DNA of 64,000 nucleotides, taken from contig NZ_HE978531.1 in the NCBI RefSeq assembly GCF_000311745.1, forward strand, positions 1,072,301-1,136,300, written 5' to 3'. Below, one piece after another: positions 45,125-54,800 of the stretch (within the stretch, counting starts at the first letter, position 1; each line of letters begins with the position of its first letter). The translations under genes were made by a program, and so were the position numbers. The notes below the pieces were generated by a model that did not search any database, had not been told where the DNA came from, and was given only the letters and a program-made list of their open reading frames with translations. The DNA is from Anaerococcus obesiensis ph10 (GTDB taxonomy: Bacteria > Bacillota > Clostridia > Tissierellales > Peptoniphilaceae).

Positions 45125-46000
45125 TTATTTCCAAGCTGGGATTTCTGATCCCTTTGTTTCTTTTTCTATTAATTTTTTAGTTTCTTCTGTTTGATAATAA
45201 TTTTTTACAAAATTTTCTAATGTTTTTGAATCTTTATCTTCTTTTCTTGCTGCAAATATATTTACATAAATTGCTTTTGCTGGATCGTCTTTATCTTCTA
45301 AATAAATTGAATCTTGTGTCGGAATAAATCCAGCATCTACTGCCATTCCAGAATTTATAACTGATGCAGCAACTTCTGTAAGATTTCTTGCTGTTTGGCT
45401 TGCATCAAGTTCAATTATTTCCAAATTTTTTGGATTTTTCTTGATATTATCAATAGTAATTGCATCTCCTTCTTTTCCTTCAACTTCTATTAATCCTGCT
45501 GATTGTAAAAGAAAAAGTGCTCTTGCTCCATTTGTTGGATCGTTTGGAATTGCAATTTTATCCCCATCTTTTATTTCTTTTACATTTTTTATCTTGTTAG
45601 AATATATTCCCATTGGTGCAAGCAAGGTGTCTCCAACTGAAACTATATCTGTTTTGTGTGATTTATTATAATCTTCCAAGAATTTTTTGTGTTGGAAGGA
45701 ATTTATATCAATATCTCCAGAATTTAACGCTTCATTTGGTTGGTTATAATCTGAAAATGGTACGATTTTTATTTTCTTTCCCGTATCTTTTTCAAATCTT
45801 TTTGCCACATCTTCTAAAACTTCATTTTTTTCGCCACAAACTCCTATTTTAATTTCTTTTGCATCGGCAAATCTGTCTTCACTTTTTGCTTGATTTGATG
45901 GATTACTATTTGAATTTGTATCTTCTTTTTTATTTCCACATCCTGTTAAAGTTAGTACAAGTGACAAGCCTAGGGCAATTTTCTTTAAATTTTTCATCAT
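45125..46000 (-). CDS. metQ: MetQ methionine-binding lipoprotein
   Basis: A 291-residue MetQ lipoprotein with lipobox LTGC (Cys21) and the motifs FSDYNQPNEALNSGDIDIN, FQHKKFLEDYNK and AIPNDPTNGARAL. It is the standard partner of MetN and MetI, which lie directly upstream. The start could be the first or second Met. Confidence 0.93.
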   Translation of the reverse strand: MMKNLKKIALGLSLVLTLTGCGNKKEDTNSNSNPSNQAKSEDRFADAKEIKIGVCGEKNEVLEDVAKRFEKDTGKKIKIVPFSDYNQPNEALNSGDIDINSFQHKKFLEDYNKSHKTDIVSVGDTLLAPMGIYSNKIKNVKEIKDGDKIAIPNDPTNGARALFLLQSAGLIEVEGKEGDAITIDNIKKNPKNLEIIELDASQTARNLTEVAASVINSGMAVDAGFIPTQDSIYLEDKDDPAKAIYVNIFAARKEDKDSKTLENFVKNYYQTEETKKLIEKETKGSEIPAWK

Positions 46001-46017
46001 TTTTCTCCTAATATTTT

Positions 46018-46683
46018 TTAATGTGATGTCTTTTTTATAATTAAATTGGCAATGCCTTGGATGGCATAGACAATTATCAAAATAACTATGACCGATATAA
46101 TAACTACATCGTTTTTGTATCTGTTGTATCCGACTGCTATTGCAAGATTTCCTATTCCTCCTGCTCCAATTGTTCCAGCCATCGCTGTAAGTCCCAAAAG
46201 CGAAATCAAAGTTATTGATGAAGCTCTTACAAGTGATGGAAGTCCCTCTCTTAAATAAACTGCTGTTATAATTTCAAATGGTGAATTTCCCATAGCTTCC
46301 GCCGCCTCTATTACTCCCGGATCAACTTCTGCCAAAGCTTGCTCAACTTGCTTTGCAAAAAATGGCACGCAAGAAAAAACTAAAGGAACTATTGCAGCTG
46401 TCGGTCCAATCCTCGTTCCTACAATTAAATTTGTTATAGGACTAATTACTGCAAGTAAAATTATGAAAGGAACTGCACGAAAAAGATTTGTTATCTTATC
46501 CAAAATTCTATAAACTTTTTTGTTTTCTAAAATTCCTCCGTCATTTGTTACTACAAGTATTACTCCTATTATTAGTCCAAAAATTCCTGAAAATATGGCT
46601 GATAAAAATAACATATAAAAAGTAAGACCAATATCTTCAAAAATTCTATCTTTTATTGAAAATGCATAATCAAAGTATCCCAT
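46018..46683 (-). CDS. metI: methionine ABC transporter permease MetI
   Basis: A 221-residue permease with five to six membrane helices and the coupling loop [21 protein letters not shown] (about 137-156). It overlaps metN by 14 bases and lies 17 bases before metQ. Subunit of the methionine importer. Confidence 0.95.
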   Translation of the reverse strand: MGYFDYAFSIKDRIFEDIGLTFYMLFLSAIFSGIFGLIIGVILVVTNDGGILENKKVYRILDKITNLFRAVPFIILLAVISPITNLIVGTRIGPTAAIVPLVFSCVPFFAKQVEQALAEVDPGVIEAAEAMGNSPFEIITAVYLREGLPSLVRASSITLISLLGLTAMAGTIGAGGIGNLAIAVGYNRYKNDVVIISVIVILIIVYAIQGIANLIIKKTSH

Positions 46684-47332
46684 TACTATCTCCTAAAAGT
46701 TGTACATTTGTTCCACAGGCTATTAAATATTCAATCGCCTTGTCGATATTTTCTCTTTCTGCCTTAAAAGTCACTATAAGATTTCCGACTGGAACATTTG
46801 TAATAAATTCTATGTTTCCTGCCAAAACATTGGTTTTGACTTTAAATTTTTCATAAATTTCATTTATAACCGGCTGAGTTGTAGCTTCTCCAACATAAGA
46901 AAGTTTTACCAAAAATTCATCTTTTTTCAAAACTTTTAAATTATTTTTAACTTCCTCAAGGGTTTGATTTACATTTGTTGAAGTTTCTACAAAATCTTTT
47001 GTGAGTTTGTGTCTTGGATTTGAAAAAATTTCAAGAGTTGTGCCTTTTTCAATCACTTTTCCATCTTGCATTACCGCAACCTTGTTGCAAAGATCTTTTA
47101 CAACTTCCATTTGATGAGTGATTATTACAATTGTTATTCCAATTTTTTCTTTGATTTCTCCCAAAAGTTTTAAAATTTGCTTGGTAGTTTTTGGATCAAG
47201 GGCGCTTGTTGCCTCATCGCAAAGTAAAATTTCTGGATCAGATGCAAGGGCTCTTGCTATGGCACACCTTTGTTTTTGACCTCCAGATAGTTCTCTTGGA
47301 AAAGATTTTGCCTTATCTCCAATCCCAACCAA
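46670..47332 (-). CDS. metN: methionine ABC transporter ATPase MetN, C-terminal part
   Basis: The frame (220 residues from a TTG) holds the signature [14 protein letters not shown] (about 15-28), Walker [13 protein letters not shown], the switch His in ITHQME and the C-terminal NIL/ACT-like domain (about 140-220) by which methionine inhibits transport. The N-terminal Walker A part is in another frame at 47335-47697. Confidence 0.9.
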   Translation of the reverse strand: MVGIGDKAKSFPRELSGGQKQRCAIARALASDPEILLCDEATSALDPKTTKQILKLLGEIKEKIGITIVIITHQMEVVKDLCNKVAVMQDGKVIEKGTTLEIFSNPRHKLTKDFVETSTNVNQTLEEVKNNLKVLKKDEFLVKLSYVGEATTQPVINEIYEKFKVKTNVLAGNIEFITNVPVGNLIVTFKAERENIDKAIEYLIACGTNVQLLGDSNGIL

Positions 47333-47334
47333 AT

Positions 47335-47697
47335 CTAAAAGTTTTTTGCTTTTTGAATTTTTTCTTCTTTTGAAATTTTTTCCTTTCTTATTGGAAAAAT
47401 TACATTATCAATTACCGAAAGATTGTTCAAAAGATTAAAGTGTTGGAAAATCATACCAATTTTTTTACGTCTTTTTCTCAAATCTTTTTCAGATAAGTTC
47501 AAAAGATTTTCTCCTTTTATTAAAACCTCTCCCTCAGATGGTTTTTGCAAAAGATTTATGCACCTTACAAGAGTTGATTTTCCAGCTCCTGAAAATCCAA
47601 CTATGCCAAAGGCATCGGCCTTTTCAATTTTAAGATTAACTCCATCAACTGCTTTAAAACCATCAAAGTCTACGCTTATATTTTTTAGTTCAATCAT
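47335..47697 (-). CDS. metN: methionine ABC transporter ATPase MetN, N-terminal part
   Basis: A fragment of about 120 residues with Walker [12 protein letters not shown] (about 33-43) and the Q loop FQHFNLL. It stops after KIQKAKNF. Adding one A to the run at 47342-47347 (or a -1 slip at A AAA AAC) gives [12 protein letters not shown] and continues into the signature motif. I start it at MIELKN (47697), after an AGAGAG RBS; the frame is open to 47718. It overlaps the amidohydrolase stop. Confidence 0.9.
   Translation of the reverse strand: MIELKNISVDFDGFKAVDGVNLKIEKADAFGIVGFSGAGKSTLVRCINLLQKPSEGEVLIKGENLLNLSEKDLRKRRKKIGMIFQHFNLLNNLSVIDNVIFPIRKEKISKEEKIQKAKNF
47342..47347 (-). other. frame-shift point in metN (A6 run)
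   Basis: Coding GCA AAA AAC TTT TAG should continue as KKLLDL. One base is missing relative to MetN, at the in-phase heptamer A AAA AAC. Confidence 0.8.
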
Positions 47698-48586
47698 TAT
47701 CTCTCTCTTTTCTATCAAAATTTATCAAAAAATTTAAGGCACAAGCTAGTCCATAATAAAGACCGTCGTTGTCTACATCAAATTTTTCAGTGTGAGCTCC
47801 CGCTCCACATCCTTTTTCTTCATTTTTTACACCGATTTTTACAAAAACGCTTGGAGCAATTTTCCCATAGCCATAAAATGATTCAGATCCAAAAGAAATT
47901 TCTTCATCAACTCTTGCATTTGGAAAAATTTCATCCAAAGAAAATCTTGTAAAATCAGCAAGTTTTTCATCATTTATAACTGGATAGGCAACTACTCTTG
48001 TGTAATCATTAAATTTAACCTTGCAATCATAAATACTTGCAGTTTTTTCTGCTACATTTTTTAATTTTTCCAAGGCTTTTTCTCCAACCTCATCTTCAAA
48101 AAATCTCAAGGTAGCCTTTAAATTCGCCTTATCAGGAATTACATTTGAAGCAACCCCTGCATTTATCGACCCAATTCCCAAAGTTACAATTTCATTTGGA
48201 TTAAGTCCACTCGCCCATGTTTGGTTTAGGTTATTTATAATTGCAACAAGAGCATTTATTGGAGAAATTAATAAATCAGGTCTTGAGCCGTGACCGCCCT
48301 TGCCGATTACATCAAAATCAACCCCTGCACAACCCGCATAAACTTTTCCTTTGGAAATGGCAAATTTTCCTGTAGGAATTTCTGTATCAATATGATTTCC
48401 ATAAATTGCATCAAATTTTATATTTTTTAAATGCTTAACCATTGGATAAATTCCAGCTCCTGTTTCTTCGCCTTCTTCAAAAATAAAATAAATTTTTCCA
48501 TTTAAGTTATTTTTTATTTCTGAAAGAATTTTTGCACTTGTAAGGGCAAGAGCCATGTGAAAATCGTGACCACAAGCGTGCATCAC
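47690..48586 (-). CDS. M20 family amidohydrolase, C-terminal part
   Basis: 298 residues starting at HACGHDFHMA (metal ligands), with FEEGEETGAG (catalytic and metal Glu) and the dimerisation domain GKGGHGSRPDLLISP. These are typical of the HipO/amaA amidohydrolase (M20D) family, which removes acyl groups from amino acids. In the Met T-box operon the substrate could be an N-acyl methionine. The N-terminal part is in another frame upstream. Confidence 0.9.
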   Translation of the reverse strand: MMHACGHDFHMALALTSAKILSEIKNNLNGKIYFIFEEGEETGAGIYPMVKHLKNIKFDAIYGNHIDTEIPTGKFAISKGKVYAGCAGVDFDVIGKGGHGSRPDLLISPINALVAIINNLNQTWASGLNPNEIVTLGIGSINAGVASNVIPDKANLKATLRFFEDEVGEKALEKLKNVAEKTASIYDCKVKFNDYTRVVAYPVINDEKLADFTRFSLDEIFPNARVDEEISFGSESFYGYGKIAPSVFVKIGVKNEEKGCGAGAHTEKFDVDNDGLYYGLACALNFLINFDRKERDND

Positions 48587-48909
48587 GCCAGGATTTTTTG
48601 ATACAACTTCTTTTTTTTTAAATTATTTTCATTTTCAAAAATTGGGAGAGCATCTATATCAGTTCTAAGTCCCAAAATTTTACCATTTCTTTTTGTATCA
48701 AGAATTGCCACAAAGCCTGTGGAATTTTCTACTTCTTCAACTTCCAAACCAATTTTTTTGCACTCATTTATTAAAAATTTGCGAGTTTCAAATTCCTTGC
48801 TTGAAAGCTCTGGATTTTCGTGTAAATAATTTTTGATTTTTTTTGCAAAATCTAAATTTTCCTTTACCAAATTTTTAATCTCTTTTGCACTTATATTTGT
48901 CATTTCCAA
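48583..48909 (-). CDS. M20 family amidohydrolase, N-terminal part
   Basis: 108 residues with the family start (HENPELSSKEFETRKFL) and the first metal region LGLRTDIDALPI. After NENNLKKKK it runs out of frame and stops. Correcting the A9 run at 48611-48619 by one base gives EVVSKNPGVMHACGHD and joins the C-terminal part. It is the first gene after the T-box. Confidence 0.9.
   Translation of the reverse strand: MEMTNISAKEIKNLVKENLDFAKKIKNYLHENPELSSKEFETRKFLINECKKIGLEVEEVENSTGFVAILDTKRNGKILGLRTDIDALPIFENENNLKKKKLYQKILA
48611..48619 (-). other. frame-shift point in the M20 gene (A9 run)
   Basis: Coding TTA AAA AAA AAG AAG: one more A would restore KK-EVVSKNPG and the active-site HACGHD. The longest run among the split genes here. 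Confidence 0.8.
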
Positions 48910-48937
48910 AACCTTTCCTTTCTAAATTTATGCAAAA

Positions 48938-48974
48938 TAAAAAGTCCTTACTGTAGATAAACTACAATAAGGAC
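48938..48974 (-). terminator. T-box terminator
   Basis: Stem GTCCTTACTGTAG/CTACAATAAGGAC (one mismatch) with Ts on the minus strand, directly after the T-box antiterminator sequence. Its 5' arm overlaps the region that would pair in the antiterminator. Confidence 0.85.
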
Positions 48975-49205
48975 GAAATTTTTCCGCGTTACCACCTTTT
49001 TTGCACTAAAAAATGCCTCTTCAGATACTATCATATCCTAACTCTATAACGGGAGTTCCCGTATAAGTCTAAATATCGACTTATCCCATCTGAGACCATC
49101 TTCATCACACTTTTTATTCACCCCTCTCAGCTAAACAGGGCTCTCTGTACAATAATCCATACGACTACTCTTCTCTTTATCTGGTTTTTAAAATCTATTT
49201 GATAA
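48938..49205 (-). ncRNA. T-box riboswitch, probable methionine specificity
   Basis: The leader has the AGAGAGCCC element of stem I, the invariant T-box GGTGGTAACGCGGAA-like sequence that pairs with an uncharged tRNA end, and a terminator. A likely specifier codon AUG lies at 49097-49099 in GAAGATGGTC, matching the metNIQ genes downstream. Uncharged tRNA-Met would switch the operon on. The specifier assignment is by eye. Confidence 0.9.
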
Positions 49206-49209
49206 GTCA

Positions 49210-49238
49210 ATAATACTATGATTGAAAAATCCTGTCAA
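49210..49238 (-). promoter_or_regulatory. promoter of the Met T-box operon
   Basis: Minus-strand -35 TTGACA (49233-49238) and -10 TATTAT (49210-49215), spacer 17 bases. The stretch 49240-49370 beyond it is AT-rich with no gene seen. Confidence 0.85.
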
Positions 49239-49371
49239 GTCTTTTTTTATTTTTATAAATTTATTTAGTATATTATAAATAAAAACCCATTAATTTCAAA
49301 CTTTTGCTCATGTAAATTAAAAATAATTTATTCAGATTTTTTAAGAGAATACAAATTAAAATTAATTTTAG

Positions 49372-49398
49372 ATAAAAAAAAGAAGCCCTAAGGCTTCT
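49372..49398 (-). terminator. terminator of glmS
   Basis: Stem AGAAGCC/GGCTTCT, loop of four, and a T run on the minus strand, about 60 bases after the stop. Confidence 0.85.
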
Positions 49399-49456
49399 CA
49401 TGGTTTTGGTAAAATAAATTCATTTATAATATACTGTATTTAATTATTTGTGCAAG

Positions 49457-51277
49457 TTATTCCACCGTTACTGATTTTGCTAAATTTCTAGGCTTATCCA
49501 CATCAAGTCCTTTGGCACAGGAAACATAATATGCCAAAATTTGTTGAGGAACAACCGACAAAACTGGATAAAGAGGGTCAATTGTCTTTGGCAATTCAAA
49601 AGTAAAATTAGAAATTTCTTTTAGATGATCATCTTTTCTTGAAATTGAAAAAATATTGGCTCCTCTTGAAATGATTTCTTTTACATTTGATATGGTTTTT
49701 TCCATTATATTTTCTTGACTTGCAACAACTACAACCGGTGTTCCTTCTTCAATCAAAGCTATTGTTCCATGTTTTAATTCCCCTGCAGCCAAAGCCTCAG
49801 AGTGAATATAAGAAACTTCTTTTAATTTCAAAGAACCTTCAATTACAGATTTATAATCAAGACCACGTCCTATATAAAACATAGAATCAAAATCTTTTAT
49901 CTCATTCGCGTAAGTTTTTATTTTTTCACTGTCATCCAAAATTTCTTTTATTTTTTCAGGCATTTTTTTCATTTCTGAAATTATTTCCTTGTATTTTTCT
50001 TCATCAATTGTTCCAAGCTTTAAAGAAAAATCTAGGGCAAGCATATAAAGAGAAATTATTTGTGTAGTGTAAGCCTTAGTTGATGCTACTGCAATTTCTG
50101 GCCCTGCATAACAATAAATGGTTTTGTCAGCTTCCCTATCAAGAGATGATGCAACTACATTTGTCAAAACCAAAGTCTTTGCTCCCTTAATCTTTCCAAG
50201 TCTTAAAGCTGCAAGAGTATCGGCAGTTTCTCCAGATTGGCTTACCAAAATCATCAAAGTATTTTCGTCAATAAATGGGTCATTGTACCTAAATTCACTT
50301 GCAATATCACAAATTACAGGAATTTTTGCAAATTTTTCCAAAGCATAGGCACCAACAAGACCAGCATGATAAGCTGTTCCGCAAGCAACTATATAAATTT
50401 TATTGAAATTTTCAATTTCTTTTTTGCTAAAGGCATTTTCTTTAAAATCAATCATTTCATCAGTCATTTTGAATCTTATTGTATCAGAAATCGCCTTTGG
50501 TTGGTCAAATATTTCTTTAATCATAAAATGATCAAAGCCTTCCTTAGTTGAATCTTCAAAAGAAAAATCAACTTTTGAAATTTTTCTTTGGATTTTTTGG
50601 AAATTTCTATCATAAATTATAAAAGATTCGCCCTTAATATCAACCAAATCTCCATTTTCAAGATAAATTACATCTTTTGTATATTTTATAATTGAAGGAA
50701 GGTCGCTTGCTGCAAGAATGCCGTCATCTGTTATTCCCAAAACAAGTGGACTTTCTTCCCTTAAAACTATAAGTCTATCGCTTTCATCTTGGCACAAAAT
50801 TCCAAGAGCAAAAGATCCTCTCAAGTCATTTTTTGCTTTTTTTACAGCCTCTAAAATATCATCTTTATAATATTTTTCAATCAAAACTGCAATAACTTCT
50901 GTGTCAGTATCAGACTTAAAGCTATATCCTTCCTTTTTTAGATTTTCTTTTAGCTCATTATAATTTTCAATAATTCCATTGTGAACTACAGAAATTTTCC
51001 CATTATTTGAAAGATGTGGATGAGAATTTATATCTGAAGGACCACCGTGAGTTGCCCATCTAATATGACCAATCCCGATATTTCCATCGATAGGATTTTT
51101 TGAAAGCTCGTCTTTTAAAACTTTAACCTTGCCGCTTTTTTTGACAGTTTTAATTAAACCACCATCAATAAGTGAGATTCCCGCCGAATCATATCCCCTA
51201 TACTCAAGCCTTTCAAGACCATCCATAATAACTTCTCTGGCATTTAGCCTTCCCTTATAACATACTATTCCGCACAT
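49457..51277 (-). CDS. glmS: glutamine-fructose-6-phosphate aminotransferase GlmS
   Basis: A complete 606-residue GlmS that makes glucosamine-6-phosphate for peptidoglycan. Cys2 in MCGIVCYKGR is the glutaminase nucleophile. The glutaminase domain contains GHIRWATHGGPSD (70-82), the two SIS domains follow (CGTAYHAGLVGAYALE, then VSQSGETADTLAAL), and the C-terminal PRNLAKSVTVE is the family end. It is controlled by the ribozyme in its leader. Confidence 0.98.
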   Translation of the reverse strand: MCGIVCYKGRLNAREVIMDGLERLEYRGYDSAGISLIDGGLIKTVKKSGKVKVLKDELSKNPIDGNIGIGHIRWATHGGPSDINSHPHLSNNGKISVVHNGIIENYNELKENLKKEGYSFKSDTDTEVIAVLIEKYYKDDILEAVKKAKNDLRGSFALGILCQDESDRLIVLREESPLVLGITDDGILAASDLPSIIKYTKDVIYLENGDLVDIKGESFIIYDRNFQKIQRKISKVDFSFEDSTKEGFDHFMIKEIFDQPKAISDTIRFKMTDEMIDFKENAFSKKEIENFNKIYIVACGTAYHAGLVGAYALEKFAKIPVICDIASEFRYNDPFIDENTLMILVSQSGETADTLAALRLGKIKGAKTLVLTNVVASSLDREADKTIYCYAGPEIAVASTKAYTTQIISLYMLALDFSLKLGTIDEEKYKEIISEMKKMPEKIKEILDDSEKIKTYANEIKDFDSMFYIGRGLDYKSVIEGSLKLKEVSYIHSEALAAGELKHGTIALIEEGTPVVVVASQENIMEKTISNVKEIISRGANIFSISRKDDHLKEISNFTFELPKTIDPLYPVLSVVPQQILAYYVSCAKGLDVDKPRNLAKSVTVE

Positions 51278-51306
51278 AGTATCCTCCTAATATTAAATTT
51301 TAGAGG

Positions 51307-51438
51307 TATCACTTTATTTTCTTTGTCATAAGAATTGCTTCTTATTTTTGTAAAATACTGAGCCTGTGAAAGCTATGGAGCACCCGCCGAATTTTCGATA
51401 ACTCCATTCCTCGTCATCCCAAAAGGATCTGGCGCTTG
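51307..51438 (-). ncRNA. glmS ribozyme
   Basis: The leader matches the glmS ribozyme: AGCGCCAGATCC opens the core, followed by GATGACGAGGA, ATCGA, TTCGGCGGGTGCTCC and an AAAGTGAT end. Self-cleavage is expected just 5' of the G at 51435 when glucosamine-6-phosphate binds, which lowers glmS expression. Confidence 0.93.
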
Positions 51439-51467
51439 TTATATTTTTACCTCGTTTTTTAATTATA

Positions 51468-51750
51468 CACTAAAATTATGAGTTAAAAAAGTGCCATAAA
51501 ACTAATTATTTTTATAAAATTTTTAAATAAAACTTTAAAAAATAAAAAAAGAAAATTTAAATTTTTTGGCAGTCTAAAAATATCCATACGCTAAAAATAT
51601 TATTTAATAAAAGCAAAAATAATACAATCTCTTAAATTTTTAAAATTTCAAAAATTAAACATCAAAAAATTAAACATCAAAAAATTAAGCAAAAAATAAT
51701 TTTAAAAATTAAATAGCAAGCGATTTGAAAACTTAAATAGAAAATAATAT
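51468..51750. other. AT-rich gene-free stretch
   Basis: No gene is supported. An ATTATA (minus TATAAT) at 51462-51467 may be the -10 of glmS. A 15-base unit CAAAAAATTAAACAT is repeated about three times near 51651-51690. Confidence 0.5.
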
Positions 51751-51786
51751 AAAAAAATAAACCAGACTTTTGAAAGTCTGGTTTAT
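51751..51786 (-). terminator. terminator of nifJ
   Basis: Stem AAACCAGACTTT/AAAGTCTGGTTT with T-rich tail on the minus strand, about 45 bases after the stop. Confidence 0.85.
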
Positions 51787-51829
51787 TAAAACACTTAGTG
51801 ATTCATATACTATTTTTAGGATTTAATTT

Positions 51830-54800
51830 TTATTTATTTTCCATTTTTTTGTAAGATTCTAATCTTTCCTTTGCAGCTTCTTCAGCTTCTGCATATAATC
51901 TATCTGCATCTTCTGGGAAGGCTTTTTTAAGGGAAGCGTATCTTACTTCGCCTTGTAGGAATTCTTGGAATGATTCTGTAGGATCTTTTGAATCTAGGCT
52001 AAATGGATTCTTTCCTTCTTCTTTAAGAAGTGGGTTAAATCTCCATAAGTGCCAATATCCACTTGCTACAGCTTCTTTTTCTCTTCTTTGAGTCTTGCCC
52101 ATTCCTGCTTTTAGTCCGTGGTTAATACATGGAGCATAAGCAATTATTAATGATGGACCATGATAGCTTTCTGCTTCTTTTATTGCTTTTAATGTTTGAG
52201 CTTGGTTTGCTCCCATTGCAACTTGTGCAACATAAACATAACCATAAGTTGTCATCATCAATCCAAGGTCTTTCTTTCTAACTTTTTTACCACTTGCTGC
52301 AAATTTTGCTACTGCTGCAAGAGGAGTTGCCTTTGAGCTTTGTCCACCTGTATTTGAATAAACTTCTGTATCAAATACGATAATATTAATGTCATCGCCA
52401 CTTGCAAGAACATGGTCTACTCCTGAGAATCCTATATCATAAGCCCAACCATCTCCACCATAAATCCAAACTGATTTTTTAACTAAATAATCTTTTAATG
52501 ATTTAATTCTTTCGATAATTTTATTAGCTTCTTCATTATCAGTTTCATTTGCAATTAATGATTCAATTTTTATGGCTGCTTTTTTGCTTTCTTCAAAGTC
52601 ATCGTTATTTTCTAACCATTCGTTAAATGCATCATTTAATGGTGTAGAAACTTTTAATTCTAAGAATTTTTTCATCAAAGTTTCTAGTAAGAATTTGTTT
52701 GATTTTGTTGCAAGCAACATTCCATAACCATATTCTGCTGCATCTTCGAATAATGATGATGCCCAAGCTGGTCCTTCGCCATTATTATTTGTACAATATG
52801 GCATTGATGGAACTGATGAACCCCAAATTGATGAACATCCTGTTGCGTTTGAAATAATTTGATGATCACCATATAATTGAGTGATTAATTTAGCATAAGG
52901 AGTTTCTCCACAGCCTGCACATGCACCTGAGAATTCAAGCAATGGTTGGCTAAATTGAGAATTTTTAACATTTGTTGGAGCTATTTCATCATTTCTATAT
53001 CCAACTTCGCCATGAGCATATTCCCAATTTTCTGCTTGTTTTTCGATTTGTTCATCTATTGGTTTCATAGCCAAAGCTTTCTTTGGAGCAGGACATACGT
53101 CAACGCAGTTTCCACATCCCATACAATCGTATGGAGAAACTTGAATTCTAAATTCGTAACCTTCAAGTCCTTTGCCTATAGCTTTTTTAGTTTCAAATCC
53201 TTCTGGAGCTTTTGCTTTTTGATCTTCATCTAATAAGAATGGTCTAATTGTTGCGTGTGGGCAGATATATGAACATTGGTTACATTGGATACAATTATCT
53301 ATATTCCATTCTGGAACAAATAATGCTATACCACGTTTTTCATATCTTGATGTTCCTGCCATATATTGACCATCATCGTATGGAAGATATGTTGAAACTG
53401 GAAGATCATCTTCTTCTAGATTTATTATTGGTCTTACCATGTTTTTGATAAAGTCTGGTTCATTTTCATTTGCACCTTCTCTATCTTCGCCAAGGTTTTT
53501 CCATTCTTCTTTAACTTTTATTTCTTGTAATTCTTCACTTGCACGGTCAACTGCCTTGTTGTTCATATCAACAATATCTTGACCTTTCATTCCATAAGAT
53601 TTTTCAATAGAATCTTTTAGATATTTTATAGCATCTTCAATTGGTAAAACTTCTGAAAGAATGAAGAAAGCTGTTTGGATAACCATGTTTGTTCTGTGTC
53701 CAAGTCCAACTTCTTGAGCAATTTTTGATGCGTTTACTGTGTAGAATTTAATATTTTTATCTGCTATTTCTTTTAATAAATAATTTGGTATATGTTCTTC
53801 AAGTTCTTCTTCTGACCAAATTGTATTTAATAAGAAAATTCCACCTTCTTTAAGGTTTTTAACAAGGTCATATTGTCTTACATAAGCTTGAGGAGAACAT
53901 GATACAAAGTCAGCCTCATCTATAAAGTATGCTGCATGGATTGGGTTTGGAGAAAATCTCAAGTGAGACATTGTTAGACCATTAGATTTTTTAGCATCAT
54001 AGTCAAAATATCCTTGAGCAAACATATCTGTATTATCGCCTATAATTTTTATAGCGTTTTTATTTGCTCCTACTGTTCCATCTCCACCATTTCCCCAGAA
54101 TATACAACGTGTTGTTTGTCCATCAGAAATTACAAAACTATTGTCAACTTCAAGAGATGTATTAGTTACATCATCAATAATTCCAACTGTAAAGTGATTT
54201 TTTGGTTCATCTTTTGCTAAATTATCGAATACTGATTTTATATGAGCAGGTCTTGTATCTTTTTGTCCAAGTCCATATCTTCCTGCAATTATTTTTGGAT
54301 TTCTATCTGAATCTGAGAAAGATTCTAATACATCTAAGTATAGAGGTTCTCCAGCAGAACCTTTTTCTTTTGTTCTATCTAAAACTGCAATTCTTTCAAC
54401 TGTTTCTGGAATTGCTTCAAGTAAATGTTTTGTTGAAAATGGTCTATAAAGATGTACTTTTACAAGTCCAACTTTTCTTCCATCTTTATTTAATTCTTCT
54501 ACTGTTTGTTGAATTGTATCAGTACCAGAACCCATAGCTATAATTATATCTGTAGCATCTTCTGCCCCTTCATAATTAAATAATGAATAATTTGTTCCAA
54601 TTTTTTCATTAATTTTATTCATATAATCAACAACTATTTCTGGAAGTCCATTGTAAGCTTTGTTTTGAGCTTCAGTTCTTTGGAAATATCCACTCTTTTC
54701 AAATACACCACGCATAGTTGGTCTGTGTGGATTTAATGAATCATTTTTAAAATCATCAATTGCTTTCCAATCAACCATATCTTCAAATTGGTCATAATCC

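Noticed and set aside
47335-48619. Programmed frameshifting as the main explanation for metN and M20 splits
   Set aside because: Two adjacent genes and four others in the window show the same kind of A-run break; base-calling error explains them more simply.
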